Shown here: in pieces, positions 44,530 to 55,079 of the stretch
Position numbering within the stretch: position 1 is the stretch's first letter
Layout of the letters: each line of letters starts with the position of its first letter
Origin: an uncultured bacterium
GTDB lineage: Bacteria; Verrucomicrobiota; Kiritimatiellia; CAIKKV01; CAITUY01
Assembly: GCA_903908715.1 (NCBI GenBank)
Contig: CAIVSY010000016.1
Location: forward strand, 83,850-147,849
Direction: 5' to 3'
Length of the DNA: 64,000 nucleotides
Notes under the pieces: generated by a model
The model's database searches: none
What the model was told of the DNA's origin: nothing
What the model saw: the letters and a program-made list of their open reading frames with translations, nothing else
Made by a program: the position numbers and the translations under genes

Positions 44530-46558
44530 TCTCTCGTCTTACCCGGCCTACGATGTCACCCGCGTACCCTTCTTCGTCTTCTGCCGGATAACCGTTGACC
44601 CCGCTGGAAACTAAAGTGCAGGTGGAGCGAACATCGTCTGTGAGAAATCGGGACAACTGCGCGTAGGCATGCCGGTCTCCAAAACTGGACCGGCGCTGGT
44701 AGTACCGCAAAGGCCACGTTATGTACAAGAAGTTCTTGGCGCGTGTCATTGCCACATAGGCAAGCCGCCGCTCCTCCTCGATCTCCTTATCACTCCCTGT
44801 CGACATATCCGATGGCAGCCACCCGTCCGCAGCGTGGATCAGATAGACAACATCCCATTCACAGCCCTTGGCCGAGTGAATAGTGGAAAGCACCAGCCAA
44901 TCCTCGTCCTTCAATGGGGCTGCAGCAAGATCGCTCGTTGAATTCGGCGGATCCAGCGTCAGATCGGTCAGGAACTGCCGCCGGGACCGGTATTTCCCTG
45001 CAATCTGCTCAATATGTTCAATGTCCCGTTTGCGCTGCACAGCGTTATCGTACCTTGCCGCCAGAATATCATCATAAAAACCGCGAATGCGCTGCACTTG
45101 CCCGGAAGGGTTGCCTTCCCCAAGGTTGATGAGATCATCCATGAGCCCTGCCAACCCCTTCATCCCCTCCCGTCCGGCTGCCGGCGCGTCAAATGACCGG
45201 ATGACCCGCGCATCACGCGCTTTGGAGACATGGGCGATCACACGGGCTGCCGTGGCGGGTCCAATGCCATCAATGAGCTGCAGAATGCGGAACCAGGCGA
45301 TCTCATCGAGTGGATTTTCCGCCACTCTCAGGATACTGACCATATCCTTCACGTGTGATGCCTCAAGGAACCGCAGGCCGCCATATTTGTGATAAGGAAG
45401 GTTCCGCCGCGTCAACTCGATTTCAAGCGAATCGGAGAGATGGCCAACGCGGAAAAGCACGGCTTGCTTTTGCAGGGGAATGCCTTGTTCATAATGCTCG
45501 AGGATCTTGTCGACGACGAATCGATCCTGGGCTGACTCATCCCGGCAGGTCACCAGCAATGGCTTGTCCCCGCCCTTCCGTATCGACCATAGGTCCTTGG
45601 TATACCGCTCGCGCGCGTGGGAAATAAGCGCGTTCGTTGTTTCCAGAATCGGCTCCACCGACCGGTAGTTCTGCTCCAGCGTTACCACGGTCGTCCCTGA
45701 GAACTGCTTTGGAAAATCGAGAATGTTCCGCACGTTGGCGGCCCGGAAGCTGTAAATGCTCTGGGCGTCGTCACCCACCACCATGAGATTCGGGTTATAC
45801 TTCCGCATGCCGCGCAGGATGTCTGCCTGCACGGTGTTCGTGTCCTGATACTCGTCCACCAGCACATGGTCGAAGCGCCCGCACAGTTCCCGTGCCATGG
45901 TGTCATCGGTCAGCAACTGCCTCCAGTAAAAGAGCAAATCATCGTAGTCCAGCACGCCTCGCTGCTGCTTCCGGATTACGTATTGCGTAAAGAGCTGCTT
46001 GAGTTGTTCCTTCCATTCCAGGCACCAGGGATAGAACTGTCGCAGGACGCTCTCGAGCGGCTCGTTGCCGTTTAAACAACGGGAGTAGACGGCCAGGCAG
46101 GTTCCTTTACGGGGAAACCGCTTTTCCCCCTTGGCCAGATTTAGCTCGTGTCGGACCACGTTCATAAGGTCCGCTGCATCTGCCTCGTCCATGACGGTAA
46201 AATCGGGCGACAGACCTGCTTCTTTTGAGTAAATGCGGAGGATGCGGTTCGCAATGGCATGGAAGGTTCCACCCCAGATACGGGAGGTGACCACGGGCCC
46301 CTGATCGCAGATGGCAGCCGCGCGACGCACCATCTCCTCCGCTGCACGACGGGTAAACGTCATCAGCAGAATCCGTTCCGGCGCAATATGCTGCGAACCA
46401 ATGAGGTAGGCAACCCTGTAGGCGAGAGTCTTCGTCTTCCCGCTGCCCGCCCCGGCTACTACCAGCAGCGGGCCGTCGCCATGGGTAACGGCCGACTTCT
46501 GTTGCGGATTCAGTTCTTCCAACCAACCGAAGTCATGTGTTCTGGAGTCACGACTCAT
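44510..46558 (-). CDS. uvrD: UvrD/Rep/PcrA-family ATP-dependent DNA helicase
   Basis: LNPQQKSAVTHGDGPLLVVAGAGSGKTKTLAYRVAYLI, HVLVDEYQDTNTVQADILRGM, VVGDDAQSIYSFRAA, LEQNYRSVEPIL, STIHSAKGCEWDVVYLI, EEERRLAYVAMTRAK. Confidence 0.95.
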   Translation of the reverse strand: MSRDSRTHDFGWLEELNPQQKSAVTHGDGPLLVVAGAGSGKTKTLAYRVAYLIGSQHIAPERILLMTFTRRAAEEMVRRAAAICDQGPVVTSRIWGGTFHAIANRILRIYSKEAGLSPDFTVMDEADAADLMNVVRHELNLAKGEKRFPRKGTCLAVYSRCLNGNEPLESVLRQFYPWCLEWKEQLKQLFTQYVIRKQQRGVLDYDDLLFYWRQLLTDDTMARELCGRFDHVLVDEYQDTNTVQADILRGMRKYNPNLMVVGDDAQSIYSFRAANVRNILDFPKQFSGTTVVTLEQNYRSVEPILETTNALISHARERYTKDLWSIRKGGDKPLLVTCRDESAQDRFVVDKILEHYEQGIPLQKQAVLFRVGHLSDSLEIELTRRNLPYHKYGGLRFLEASHVKDMVSILRVAENPLDEIAWFRILQLIDGIGPATAARVIAHVSKARDARVIRSFDAPAAGREGMKGLAGLMDDLINLGEGNPSGQVQRIRGFYDDILAARYDNAVQRKRDIEHIEQIAGKYRSRRQFLTDLTLDPPNSTSDLAAAPLKDEDWLVLSTIHSAKGCEWDVVYLIHAADGWLPSDMSTGSDKEIEEERRLAYVAMTRAKNFLYITWPLRYYQRRSSFGDRHAYAQLSRFLTDDVRSTCTLVSSGVNGYPAEDEEGYAGDIVGRVRREINSMWD

Positions 46559-46581
46559 GGCGTCAAGGCGCAGGAAAAGGC

Positions 46582-46658
46582 TGGTGGGCGATACAGGACT
46601 CGAACCTGTGACCCCTACCATGTCAAGGTAGTGCTCTAACCAACTGAGCTAATCGCCC
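46582..46658 (-). tRNA. tRNA-Val(GAC)
   Basis: Reverse complement GGGCGATTAGCTCAGTTGGTTAGAGCACTACCTTGACATGGTAGGGGTCACAGGTTCGAGTCCTGTATCGCCCACCA folds as a cloverleaf; anticodon loop TTGACAT; CCA encoded. Confidence 0.95.
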
Positions 46659-46715
46659 GAACCAAAGCGTGACAATATAGGTCCCGGCCGAATCCCTGTC
46701 AATCATTTCAACAAC

Positions 46716-47375
46716 CTAGCGTTTTTCCACCCGCCCATCCGCATAAACCACCTGCCCTCGCCCAGGGCTGTGCCACCGCGCAACTTCATTGGTTCCAAAG
46801 GCGCCATCATAGGGGCTTGCAGTGACATTGGCATCATCCCCGAACAGAACAAGACTGGAGACAGAGTACCCGATAACAAGACGGTTTGCATTTGTGCTCA
46901 TGGAGTAACTGCGCATGGCGTCTGTTTGCCCGCAAACTTTCGGCACGGCAAATGTTGGACAAAGATAAACATCCGGATGCGTTGCATAGGCCCACAGCGT
47001 CCCGTTTGTAATGGTTGAGTAGCCCTGTGATCCGCGCCAACTGTAGTTGCCATTCGCAGGACGTGCCCCCCCTCGAGGGCCGTCCAACGGACCGGAAACA
47101 TCATACCAGGCCACCCAGCCATGCTGGTGCCACCACTGGTCACTCGCATCAGGCTCCCACGAACTGTACGCTCTCGGCATATGTCCATCATCCCCGGCAT
47201 AATTGAGTACCGCAACCTGCAACTGCCGCAAATTAGAGCCACACCGGGCTGCACGTCCGTATTCCTTTGCCCTATTCAAGGCCGGTATGAGGATTGCAGC
47301 CAGAATCAGCATGATCGCCATCACAACCAACATTTCCACAAGCGTAAACGCCCTCTGTTTCCATTGACTTTTCAT
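46716..47375 (-). CDS. Prepilin-type N-terminal cleavage/methylation domain protein (pseudopilin-like)
   Basis: QRAFTLVEMLVVMAIMLILAAILIPALNRAKEYGRAARCGSNLRQL plus C-terminal WHSPGRGQVVYADGRVEKR (H-Xn-DG motif). Confidence 0.9.
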   Translation of the reverse strand: MKSQWKQRAFTLVEMLVVMAIMLILAAILIPALNRAKEYGRAARCGSNLRQLQVAVLNYAGDDGHMPRAYSSWEPDASDQWWHQHGWVAWYDVSGPLDGPRGGARPANGNYSWRGSQGYSTITNGTLWAYATHPDVYLCPTFAVPKVCGQTDAMRSYSMSTNANRLVIGYSVSSLVLFGDDANVTASPYDGAFGTNEVARWHSPGRGQVVYADGRVEKR

Positions 47376-47666
47376 TCATAGTCCTCCCACCACCGGTACT
47401 CTACCCTCTCAACCGTCTGGGCTCAAACATTTTGACAAGTTCTTTGCATAGAATTCTGCAAATGGCCTTGTTCGATAGGTCCAATCGACGATATACTACT
47501 TCCATAGAAAACCGATGACGCAACCGCCAGGTTTGAGTATTCTACAGCAACTTATTTTCGGTTTGACGAAAGGATGAATTCGATGCGCGTTGACAGATAC
47601 ATACGGGTGGCGCTCGACATTGAACCTGATGGCAAGCATTCCCGCCAACCGGCAACGAATGGCAGG

Positions 47667-50600
47667 ATGATGAAAATCATAGCTGGATGTTTACTGCTTC
47701 TCTCGTTGAACATGCCTAGCATTAGTCATGCTGCCGTAACGACAGAGAACTTTGATGCCAACTGGGACCCCATGCCGCAAACCACGTACACCAACGGAAC
47801 CAATTTCGCTTCCGGATGGATCTCTTGGAACATAAGAATTTATGATGGGCAGGGGTTTGAATCACCATCCAATGCGGCCGTGGCCCGTCCATCGACAGGC
47901 GGATGGACGGAATCACCAAGCCTGTCAAACGGAGCCGGTGTGGTTTCCTTCTACGTTAAGGGCCCTTCCACCGGTTCAGGAACTGGCGTAGTCGAGATCT
48001 GCACGGATGAGGTGAATTGGCGGACCAATGGAACGCTTCATGCCGTTAGCGGAACCTCCTGGCAACTTCAGACTAACGTAATCAATACCAACGTCATCAC
48101 AAAGGTGCGTATCCGTCGCATCGCCGGCACTTGGTATTGGGATAGCATAAGTATTTCGGGGCCGCCTCCGGCGATTACGATCAGCAATCTTACAGCGTCA
48201 CCTTCATCGCCCGCGGATCTCGATCCGGTCTGGATCAGTGCCAATGTCAGCATAGCCGGAATCAATGATGAGCTGTATGCCACGAATTTCTGGCGCGAAT
48301 GGCCCAATACATCCTGGAATGCCATTGCCATGACAAACAACGGAGCAGGACGCTTCTTCGCCAGCAACACGGTCCCCGGCAAGGCGATCGGCGCGGTGGT
48401 GGAATACTATGTGTCAGCAACATGCGTCTCGGACGGAACTCCGTACACAACAAATACCCCGGTTCAATCGTTTGTCGTCCGCCCGCAATCCGGGTACACG
48501 AATCTCTCAGTAACCGGGGATATCAATACCAACCTTTGGATTGGCCAGAATTACGCATGGCAGCGGGCTGTGGCGCTATCCAATGCCGTAAACAACCAAT
48601 TCAGGTATCAGGGGGTTAGCAATGGCATAACGACCCTTTGGGGTGACAGTAATCAGACAGCCACCAATATGCCCGCATATGGGACTGCAGAAGCCAATGC
48701 AACCAATATCCTCTTGTCCCGCACAAATACCGGAACCTTTGTGTGGAACTTCAATGATGTTACGCGAGGTTATTCCGTAATTCCCTGCGACTATCTGAAC
48801 TTCGACTCATGGACTTCGACCACCTTCAATAGTTACGGCAACTATACCAACGGAAGTTGGATTGTTTATGGCGGAGCCACATCCAATGATTCAGCACGAA
48901 TTCTTTCCGGTCGTTCCCTGATGCTAAACGGGCAACAAGGTGGGGCGTCCAGCACATACCTGCTTTCGCCCCCCCTTTCAAACGGCATAGGACAGATATC
49001 CTTCTGGTACCGCAGTTGGGCGACCAATGCTTCTCCATCCGCCAGGCTTGATATTCAAGTAGCAACGTCGCCGACATCCGCAACATGGATAACCGTTGCT
49101 ACTGTCACTAACATAATCAGCACAAACTACCTATACTATACGGTTGGAAGATCAGACCGTGAAAATCAATATGTTCGATTTCTGAACAACGCTAACAGCA
49201 CTAGTTCCCGCCTTTGCCTTGATGAAGTCATCATTGCGCAACCCGGCGCCGGGGTTGTTCCTTCTGGCATCACCAATACCCCATTAAATCCCAGCATCAT
49301 TGATACTGTCGATATTTCCGGAACGCTGACCCCCATGTCGGATGCCTTGGTTACAAATGTTGTTCTTTGGTATCGAATGGGTAGTGACGGGAATTTTGAC
49401 CAAGTCTCCATGAGTACCACAAACGGCTTATTCTGGAAGAATGACACTCCGATACCACGTGCAGGCACAGGAATCGTGCAATATGTTATTCAATGCTTTT
49501 ATTCAGGGTTCCAAAGCGAATCATCCAGTCCCCAATGGATCCCTTCCGCCGGGACAAACAACCCTGCCTACTATACTGTGGCAGATGCCTCGTCTGAGCG
49601 AAGCGAGAACTTTGATGCGAACTGGTTCCCAATGCCGCAGAGCACATACACAAACGGAACCAATACCGCAACTGGATGGAACTCGTGGAATGTTAGGCTC
49701 TATGATGGACAGACATATGAATCCCCCTCCAACGCTGCCGTTGCCCGTCCCAGTACAGGCGGCTGGACGCAGTCGCCCGTGCTGAGTAACGGAGTCGGAA
49801 CATTAAGCTTTTATGTCAAAGGCCCTGCGGTTGGATCTGGAACCGGCGTCGTGGAAGTATCCAGTGATGACATCAACTGGAGCACGAGTGGTTCGCCGCA
49901 TGCTGTAAGCGGATCAAGCTGGCAGTATCAAACCAACAGCATTTACACGAACGCGCACATAAAGGTGCGATTGCGCCGGGTTGCGGGAACATGGTATTGG
50001 GACAGCATACAGGCCCCCTACCCGCCTGCCGACGTGTTGATCACCAATGTCTACACTCATCCGGCCTACCCATCGGAAGCAGACGATGTTACCGTAACTT
50101 GTGATCTATTCTCCGTAAACCCCTTATTTGAAGCATGGGCCTTGACCCCGACCTTGTACTACCGGCGACAAGGGACAACTTCTTTCACCGCGATTCCCAT
50201 GACCAGGGTTTCGGGAACCTTATACTCCACCTCCCCCTATTCTGTTCCCGCGTTTCGCCGGGACACGGTAATTGAGTATTACATCCGGTGCGACTTCAAG
50301 GGGTATTATGGCTCAGACTTGGACAACCATAGCCCCAGGCTATTCCCCGCTGAAGGTTCAGCCGGTCCATCCACCTACACGGTAAGGCAATTTGCCTCTT
50401 CATACAGCAATGTTGCGGCAATTGTGAATGGAACGTTGAGCGAAGGCCGACTGCTTGAGAACGGCATATGGCAGAAGATTGTAACGATTCCGGACGATAC
50501 GAACATCCTGACGTTTGCCTTCAGCGGTTTCGGATACGGTGCTGGTTCAGGATATTCGACTAATGCCGTTGTCTGGGGAAATGCAAGTAACTGGCAGTCC

Positions 50601-53450
50601 GGTCTCCCCCTGTCCGACTATTCGGCCACCGGACAAACGGAGTTCGCTATCAGCGGCCTTTTCCCGAAAGGCCAGGAAATCCTGCTGCGATTCGACGAGT
50701 ACTCCGGCTTGTATCTTGTGACTCCATGCGTTTTCCAGGATTTCAATAGTGTGGCAAACTCTTCCCTTTATATCTTGAAGTTGATCGGATCCAGCACAAG
50801 CGCTCCGCCGTCCACCTTGTCATTCACGTCCGTCCCTACGAACACAGCCCGGATCCGCAGGGAAACATTCGATAATATCCGTTGGGGCGACTACACCGGC
50901 GGGTATGTTGAAGGCGGCATCGGAGGCGATGACTTTTTTGTTTTGTACGGAGCTAAGATCAACACGTCCGTAGGCTCGGCTGTTGAACCTGATCCCGCGC
51001 GTACAAGGGGAACCCGATGGGTTGCACAGATTGTGGACGAGGGGAATCCTGCATTCCGCGGTCTGGAATATGTGATTTACAGCTATCGCGCAATCAACAC
51101 ATCAAGCAATATCCCAAAGTTGGGCGTCTATTTCTTCCCCACCAACGCCCCCTATAGCTCAGATTATTACGAACTGACGCAGACGAACAAATGGCTGACG
51201 CTCACAAATAATATCAGCGTTACGAACATGTCGTTTGTCTCTGTGACAAATGTCCTCCAAACCAACTTCGCCAACAATATAATTTGGTCGCAGGATCAGG
51301 GCACAAACCAGATTGCCATCGATACCATCGAGTTGAAGGAGTGGTATTCCCAGTCCATTACAAACGCGGGCTGGACCGTAACCCACGCGTGGATAGAAAA
51401 CGGTCCAGTTGGCCGGGTCTGCCGACTTGAGCCAAGGCGTGCATCGCCCCCTGTCAACACGAACCAGTATATTGTTTCCCCGCTTCTGACAAACGGGATC
51501 TACACATGCAGCATCGATTTCTCGGCCGGAGCCAACGGCAGTGCCAGTTTTGATTTGGATGTCGCCTATGAGACACCAGACTCCTGGACAAATGTCGCGC
51601 AGGTTGTGACAAATGTGACGAATCCGGGATCCAATTACATCAACACGCTTTTCACGTTCCTGATCCCACCCACCAATGCCTATATGCGCCTCGTCAACAA
51701 GACAGCCGCACCAGGTTCGCTATTGATCAAACAGATAACGGTTGAACCTAATGTTCAGGGCGAAACCTGGAAAATGAACAATATCGCCATTGATGAGTTG
51801 GATCCAGTCCGGCGGTATGAACTGCGATCCGGCTTCCTGAACAGCAATCGCACTTCCAACATCGGCGCACCTACGCCCAACACGAATATATTTGCGTACG
51901 TACGTACGCCGCCTCTGCAAAACGGAATTGGCGAGATCAGTTTCTGGTATCGCAATTGGGCGATTCGTAATCCGGTGCCTCCGGCCAAGATTGTCGTTCA
52001 GACTTGCTTGACGGACAGCACAAACATTCTTGATTGGACGACTGTCGCCACGATCACAAACGTCGTAAATACCAATGACTACCTCTACTTTCGGACCAGC
52101 GTGTACGACACCAACAGCCAATACGTGCGCATATACAATGATGACCTGACGGTTACAGGCCCCGGCCGCATCTGCATTGACGACATTCTGATCACAGCCC
52201 CCCTGGCATCACGCCTGTCCATGAGTAACCTTGTTTGCTCCCCCGTAATCCCACTGTACTCAAACTCCGTGGATATCCTGGTGGATGTGTATCATCTTTT
52301 CCTGACACCTTCGAACCTCAACTTCCTCGCTCTTTATGGAACCGCAACAAACTATGACGGTCTTGCCACCGCACCGCTTACCAGTATTACTATGAGTTGC
52401 ATTGCAAGCAACCTATCAACGCCCGGCAAGTGGTATCGATTCAAGACAAGCACTCCGATTCCGACAAACTCCATTGATACATTTGTAAGGTATTCTGTCC
52501 GCGCCACCTATGAAGGCGAACACACGGAGATAACCAGCCCACAAACAAACAGCCAGTTTGGTGTTTATCCATACTGGTATGACCCGATGAATACGGTATA
52601 CGGCACGAATCAGGCTTACTATGTCGTCTACTCCTGCCCTACCGGTGCTGTTTGGTTCAACGAGATTAATTATGTTGATGACAGTTATGACCTTGGGTCA
52701 TGGACAAACGAGTACGTTGAGGTTTGCGGTCCATCCGGTATCTCTCTAAAGGACTGGTCTGTGCAGATTCTGTCGGATTATGCCTCTGGAGGAACCGTTT
52801 CCGTTTATCGCATCACGAACAACTTCGTGCTTCCAGCTGACACAAACGGTCATGGCTTCTGGGTTCTTGGAGACGCAGTCGTCCGGAATGTGGATACCCC
52901 GTTCACGCACTTGTACACGAATTACATGGATTCCCTAAGCACTAACCAGCAACTTCCAATCGCCGGAGGATTTGTCCTCTTAAGGAAGACCGGAGCATAC
53001 GAAGATCGCGTCACCTATGGGCAGCTTGTGGATGAATGGGCTGGATTTGTGCATGCAGGCGATTGTGACACCTATTACGGCCAATTGGCCATGTATGGAG
53101 CCGGCGCTTCAAGAGCCGACTTCGAATGGGCCTCCGAGGTCATGCACTATTCGCCAGGGACAGTCAATACGAACCAGGCAATTACCGGCGAGAACACCGC
53201 TCAAAACGCCACACCTACAATCATTATATTCGCATTCCGCATCGATACGAACGTCTGGATAAATTGCAGCACAACCAATAACTGGTTCCCAGTTCCATGG
53301 TATTCCACGAACCTGCTGCTGACGAACGCATGGACCAATGTCCCTGTCTTCGCGCGAAGCATTGCAACCACCAATTGCACGATCAATTTCGCCAGGCCAA
53401 CCAACAGCACGCCGCACTTCTACAAGGTCGTTGCAACAAACAGCCCGTGA
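47667..53450 (+). CDS. Very large secreted protein with internal repeats and C-terminal lamin-tail-like (LTD) domain
   Basis: Signal peptide MMKIIAGCLLLLSLNMPSISHAA; two near-identical about 140-aa repeats beginning ENFDANW; C-terminal GAVWFNEINYVDDSYDLGSWTNEYVEVCGPSGISLKDWSVQIL resembles LTD. Confidence 0.88.
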   Translation: MMKIIAGCLLLLSLNMPSISHAAVTTENFDANWDPMPQTTYTNGTNFASGWISWNIRIYDGQGFESPSNAAVARPSTGGWTESPSLSNGAGVVSFYVKGPSTGSGTGVVEICTDEVNWRTNGTLHAVSGTSWQLQTNVINTNVITKVRIRRIAGTWYWDSISISGPPPAITISNLTASPSSPADLDPVWISANVSIAGINDELYATNFWREWPNTSWNAIAMTNNGAGRFFASNTVPGKAIGAVVEYYVSATCVSDGTPYTTNTPVQSFVVRPQSGYTNLSVTGDINTNLWIGQNYAWQRAVALSNAVNNQFRYQGVSNGITTLWGDSNQTATNMPAYGTAEANATNILLSRTNTGTFVWNFNDVTRGYSVIPCDYLNFDSWTSTTFNSYGNYTNGSWIVYGGATSNDSARILSGRSLMLNGQQGGASSTYLLSPPLSNGIGQISFWYRSWATNASPSARLDIQVATSPTSATWITVATVTNIISTNYLYYTVGRSDRENQYVRFLNNANSTSSRLCLDEVIIAQPGAGVVPSGITNTPLNPSIIDTVDISGTLTPMSDALVTNVVLWYRMGSDGNFDQVSMSTTNGLFWKNDTPIPRAGTGIVQYVIQCFYSGFQSESSSPQWIPSAGTNNPAYYTVADASSERSENFDANWFPMPQSTYTNGTNTATGWNSWNVRLYDGQTYESPSNAAVARPSTGGWTQSPVLSNGVGTLSFYVKGPAVGSGTGVVEVSSDDINWSTSGSPHAVSGSSWQYQTNSIYTNAHIKVRLRRVAGTWYWDSIQAPYPPADVLITNVYTHPAYPSEADDVTVTCDLFSVNPLFEAWALTPTLYYRRQGTTSFTAIPMTRVSGTLYSTSPYSVPAFRRDTVIEYYIRCDFKGYYGSDLDNHSPRLFPAEGSAGPSTYTVRQFASSYSNVAAIVNGTLSEGRLLENGIWQKIVTIPDDTNILTFAFSGFGYGAGSGYSTNAVVWGNASNWQSGLPLSDYSATGQTEFAISGLFPKGQEILLRFDEYSGLYLVTPCVFQDFNSVANSSLYILKLIGSSTSAPPSTLSFTSVPTNTARIRRETFDNIRWGDYTGGYVEGGIGGDDFFVLYGAKINTSVGSAVEPDPARTRGTRWVAQIVDEGNPAFRGLEYVIYSYRAINTSSNIPKLGVYFFPTNAPYSSDYYELTQTNKWLTLTNNISVTNMSFVSVTNVLQTNFANNIIWSQDQGTNQIAIDTIELKEWYSQSITNAGWTVTHAWIENGPVGRVCRLEPRRASPPVNTNQYIVSPLLTNGIYTCSIDFSAGANGSASFDLDVAYETPDSWTNVAQVVTNVTNPGSNYINTLFTFLIPPTNAYMRLVNKTAAPGSLLIKQITVEPNVQGETWKMNNIAIDELDPVRRYELRSGFLNSNRTSNIGAPTPNTNIFAYVRTPPLQNGIGEISFWYRNWAIRNPVPPAKIVVQTCLTDSTNILDWTTVATITNVVNTNDYLYFRTSVYDTNSQYVRIYNDDLTVTGPGRICIDDILITAPLASRLSMSNLVCSPVIPLYSNSVDILVDVYHLFLTPSNLNFLALYGTATNYDGLATAPLTSITMSCIASNLSTPGKWYRFKTSTPIPTNSIDTFVRYSVRATYEGEHTEITSPQTNSQFGVYPYWYDPMNTVYGTNQAYYVVYSCPTGAVWFNEINYVDDSYDLGSWTNEYVEVCGPSGISLKDWSVQILSDYASGGTVSVYRITNNFVLPADTNGHGFWVLGDAVVRNVDTPFTHLYTNYMDSLSTNQQLPIAGGFVLLRKTGAYEDRVTYGQLVDEWAGFVHAGDCDTYYGQLAMYGAGASRADFEWASEVMHYSPGTVNTNQAITGENTAQNATPTIIIFAFRIDTNVWINCSTTNNWFPVPWYSTNLLLTNAWTNVPVFARSIATTNCTINFARPTNSTPHFYKVVATNSP

Positions 53451-53554
53451 TGAGAATGCGACAGGATTTCACGGGCGCCAGGGCAATTCCTCGGCGGACT
53501 TTCGAGGTCGCTTAGGGTGGACCGCATTGACCGGCAAAAGATTGCGATGCTGTC

Positions 53555-53965
53555 CTAATCGAAGATACAGTCAACACCTGTACACTGTGAACTCTCACCT
53601 GTGTACTGATGGAACTCGATCTTGACTCCACTCGGATCCGCGGTCCAAGCTTGCCAGCTCTTGTCAGCGCCAAGCGCTTTCTCGGTTACGGCAATCCCCT
53701 GCTCTTTTAGACGGCGGCAAACAGCATCAAGGTTGCTAACCTCAAAGCATAAATGCTGCAGGCTTTGGTTCTCAAAGTATTGCGCGTCGGCATGTTCGAA
53801 GATTTCCACATAACGGGTCTGTGCAACTTGAAGATAGAAACCGACGACTTTCCCGCCGCGCACAAAATTAAACATCTTGCGGAATCCGAGTCCATCGCAG
53901 TAAAACCGCTCCGCGTCGCCAAGGTTCTTCGCCAGCAGGCAAACATGCGCTATATCTTTGATCAT
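53555..53965 (-). CDS. VOC-family protein (glyoxalase/bleomycin resistance fold)
   Basis: MIKDIAHVCLLAKNLGDAERFYCDGLGFRKMFNF, YVEIFEHADA, LQHLCFEVSNLDAVCRRLKEQGI, WTADPSGVKIEFHQY. Confidence 0.92.
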   Translation of the reverse strand: MIKDIAHVCLLAKNLGDAERFYCDGLGFRKMFNFVRGGKVVGFYLQVAQTRYVEIFEHADAQYFENQSLQHLCFEVSNLDAVCRRLKEQGIAVTEKALGADKSWQAWTADPSGVKIEFHQYTGESSQCTGVDCIFD

Positions 53966-54021
53966 CTAGCTCTTTCCTTTCAAATTGAACGTATCACGCC
54001 TGTCCCTTTTTCAGTGAAGGA

Positions 54022-55050
54022 TCAGACGAATACAGGCGGAGGGGATTCCCCGAACCGCCTGCTAAGTTGAAGGACGTCTTCTAACTCAACAACCCCCTCC
54101 GACGCTCCCGGTTTTGATAAACTTGCCGCCGCACAACAAGTTCCAAGGCTTGCGGCATCCTCAATCGACCAGCCTTCGTGCAAACCGTAAAGCATACCCG
54201 CACAGAAAGCGTCACCGGCCCCAGTTGCCCCCGCGATATAGCCATCCGGCAGTTTGAGTGAACCCCGAGAGTACCTCCTTCTTGCCTGGTCGCGCATGTA
54301 CACACCCTCGGGCATGTGGACAGCAATTAACTGCATGCCTCCATCAGCGCACAATATCTCAACCGCGTCAATCAGCGCTTGCCCATCCAATTTGCCGTTA
54401 CCCATGCGCACATTGACGCCCGCAGCCCTTGCCGTCTCAATTTCATTTAAAATAAGGTAATCAACATACTTCAACGAGGGCGGAACTAGTGTCCGGAATC
54501 TGTCGCTTTCCTCACTAACCACATCCACGCTTGTTAGAATTCCTGCGCTTCGCACAGCGGCGAGCAATCGAGCCGCCACCGTGCCATATGTCGCATCCGC
54601 TTGATCCATTGCATCCAACAATAACAGGTAACCAAGGTGGAAGATTTTACAAGTAAGCCTGCTAACCTCAACATCCTCTGGCTTAAAAAGTGCATTTGCC
54701 CCACGGTGATGATAGAATACGCGGTCACCACTCCCGATTTCGCTCATTACATCAGTGAAGGATGTGGGGGCATTGGGCGTCATCCGAATGCCGCTGACAT
54801 CCACGCCCATCGTCCGGAATACAGAGAGCAGATAATGCCCGTCCGCATCATTGCCAACAACGCCCAGGCCAGATAAGGGAAACTTTGCCCCAAGGCGGGC
54901 GAGGTCATTCAGAACGTTTGCTGGAGCGCCTCCGGGACATAACTCCTGCCCCTGGATATTTCCAAGCATGCCGCGCCCCGGGAGTCGATCGACACGCTTA
55001 ATCCTGTCAACAATCCAATTTCCAGCCGCGGCAATGCCCTGTCTGTTCAT
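54022..55050 (-). CDS. PfkB-family carbohydrate kinase
   Basis: CPGGAPANVLNDLARLGAKFPLSGLGVVGNDADG, YLILNEIETARAAGV, GYIAGATGAGDAFCAGMLYGLHEGW. Confidence 0.92.
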   Translation of the reverse strand: MNRQGIAAAGNWIVDRIKRVDRLPGRGMLGNIQGQELCPGGAPANVLNDLARLGAKFPLSGLGVVGNDADGHYLLSVFRTMGVDVSGIRMTPNAPTSFTDVMSEIGSGDRVFYHHRGANALFKPEDVEVSRLTCKIFHLGYLLLLDAMDQADATYGTVAARLLAAVRSAGILTSVDVVSEESDRFRTLVPPSLKYVDYLILNEIETARAAGVNVRMGNGKLDGQALIDAVEILCADGGMQLIAVHMPEGVYMRDQARRRYSRGSLKLPDGYIAGATGAGDAFCAGMLYGLHEGWSIEDAASLGTCCAAASLSKPGASEGVVELEDVLQLSRRFGESPPPVFV

Positions 55051-55079
55051 GCAGTCCCCTTCCCGGTCAGTCACCGTGG

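Noticed and set aside
46559-46621. Upstream extension of the uvrD ORF
   Set aside because: It reads through the tRNA-Val gene; the conserved helicase begins near 46558.
53443-53476. gcccgtga / tcacgggc inverted repeat at the end of the large secreted protein gene
   Set aside because: 8-bp arms with an 18-nt loop and no T-run; too weak to call a terminator.
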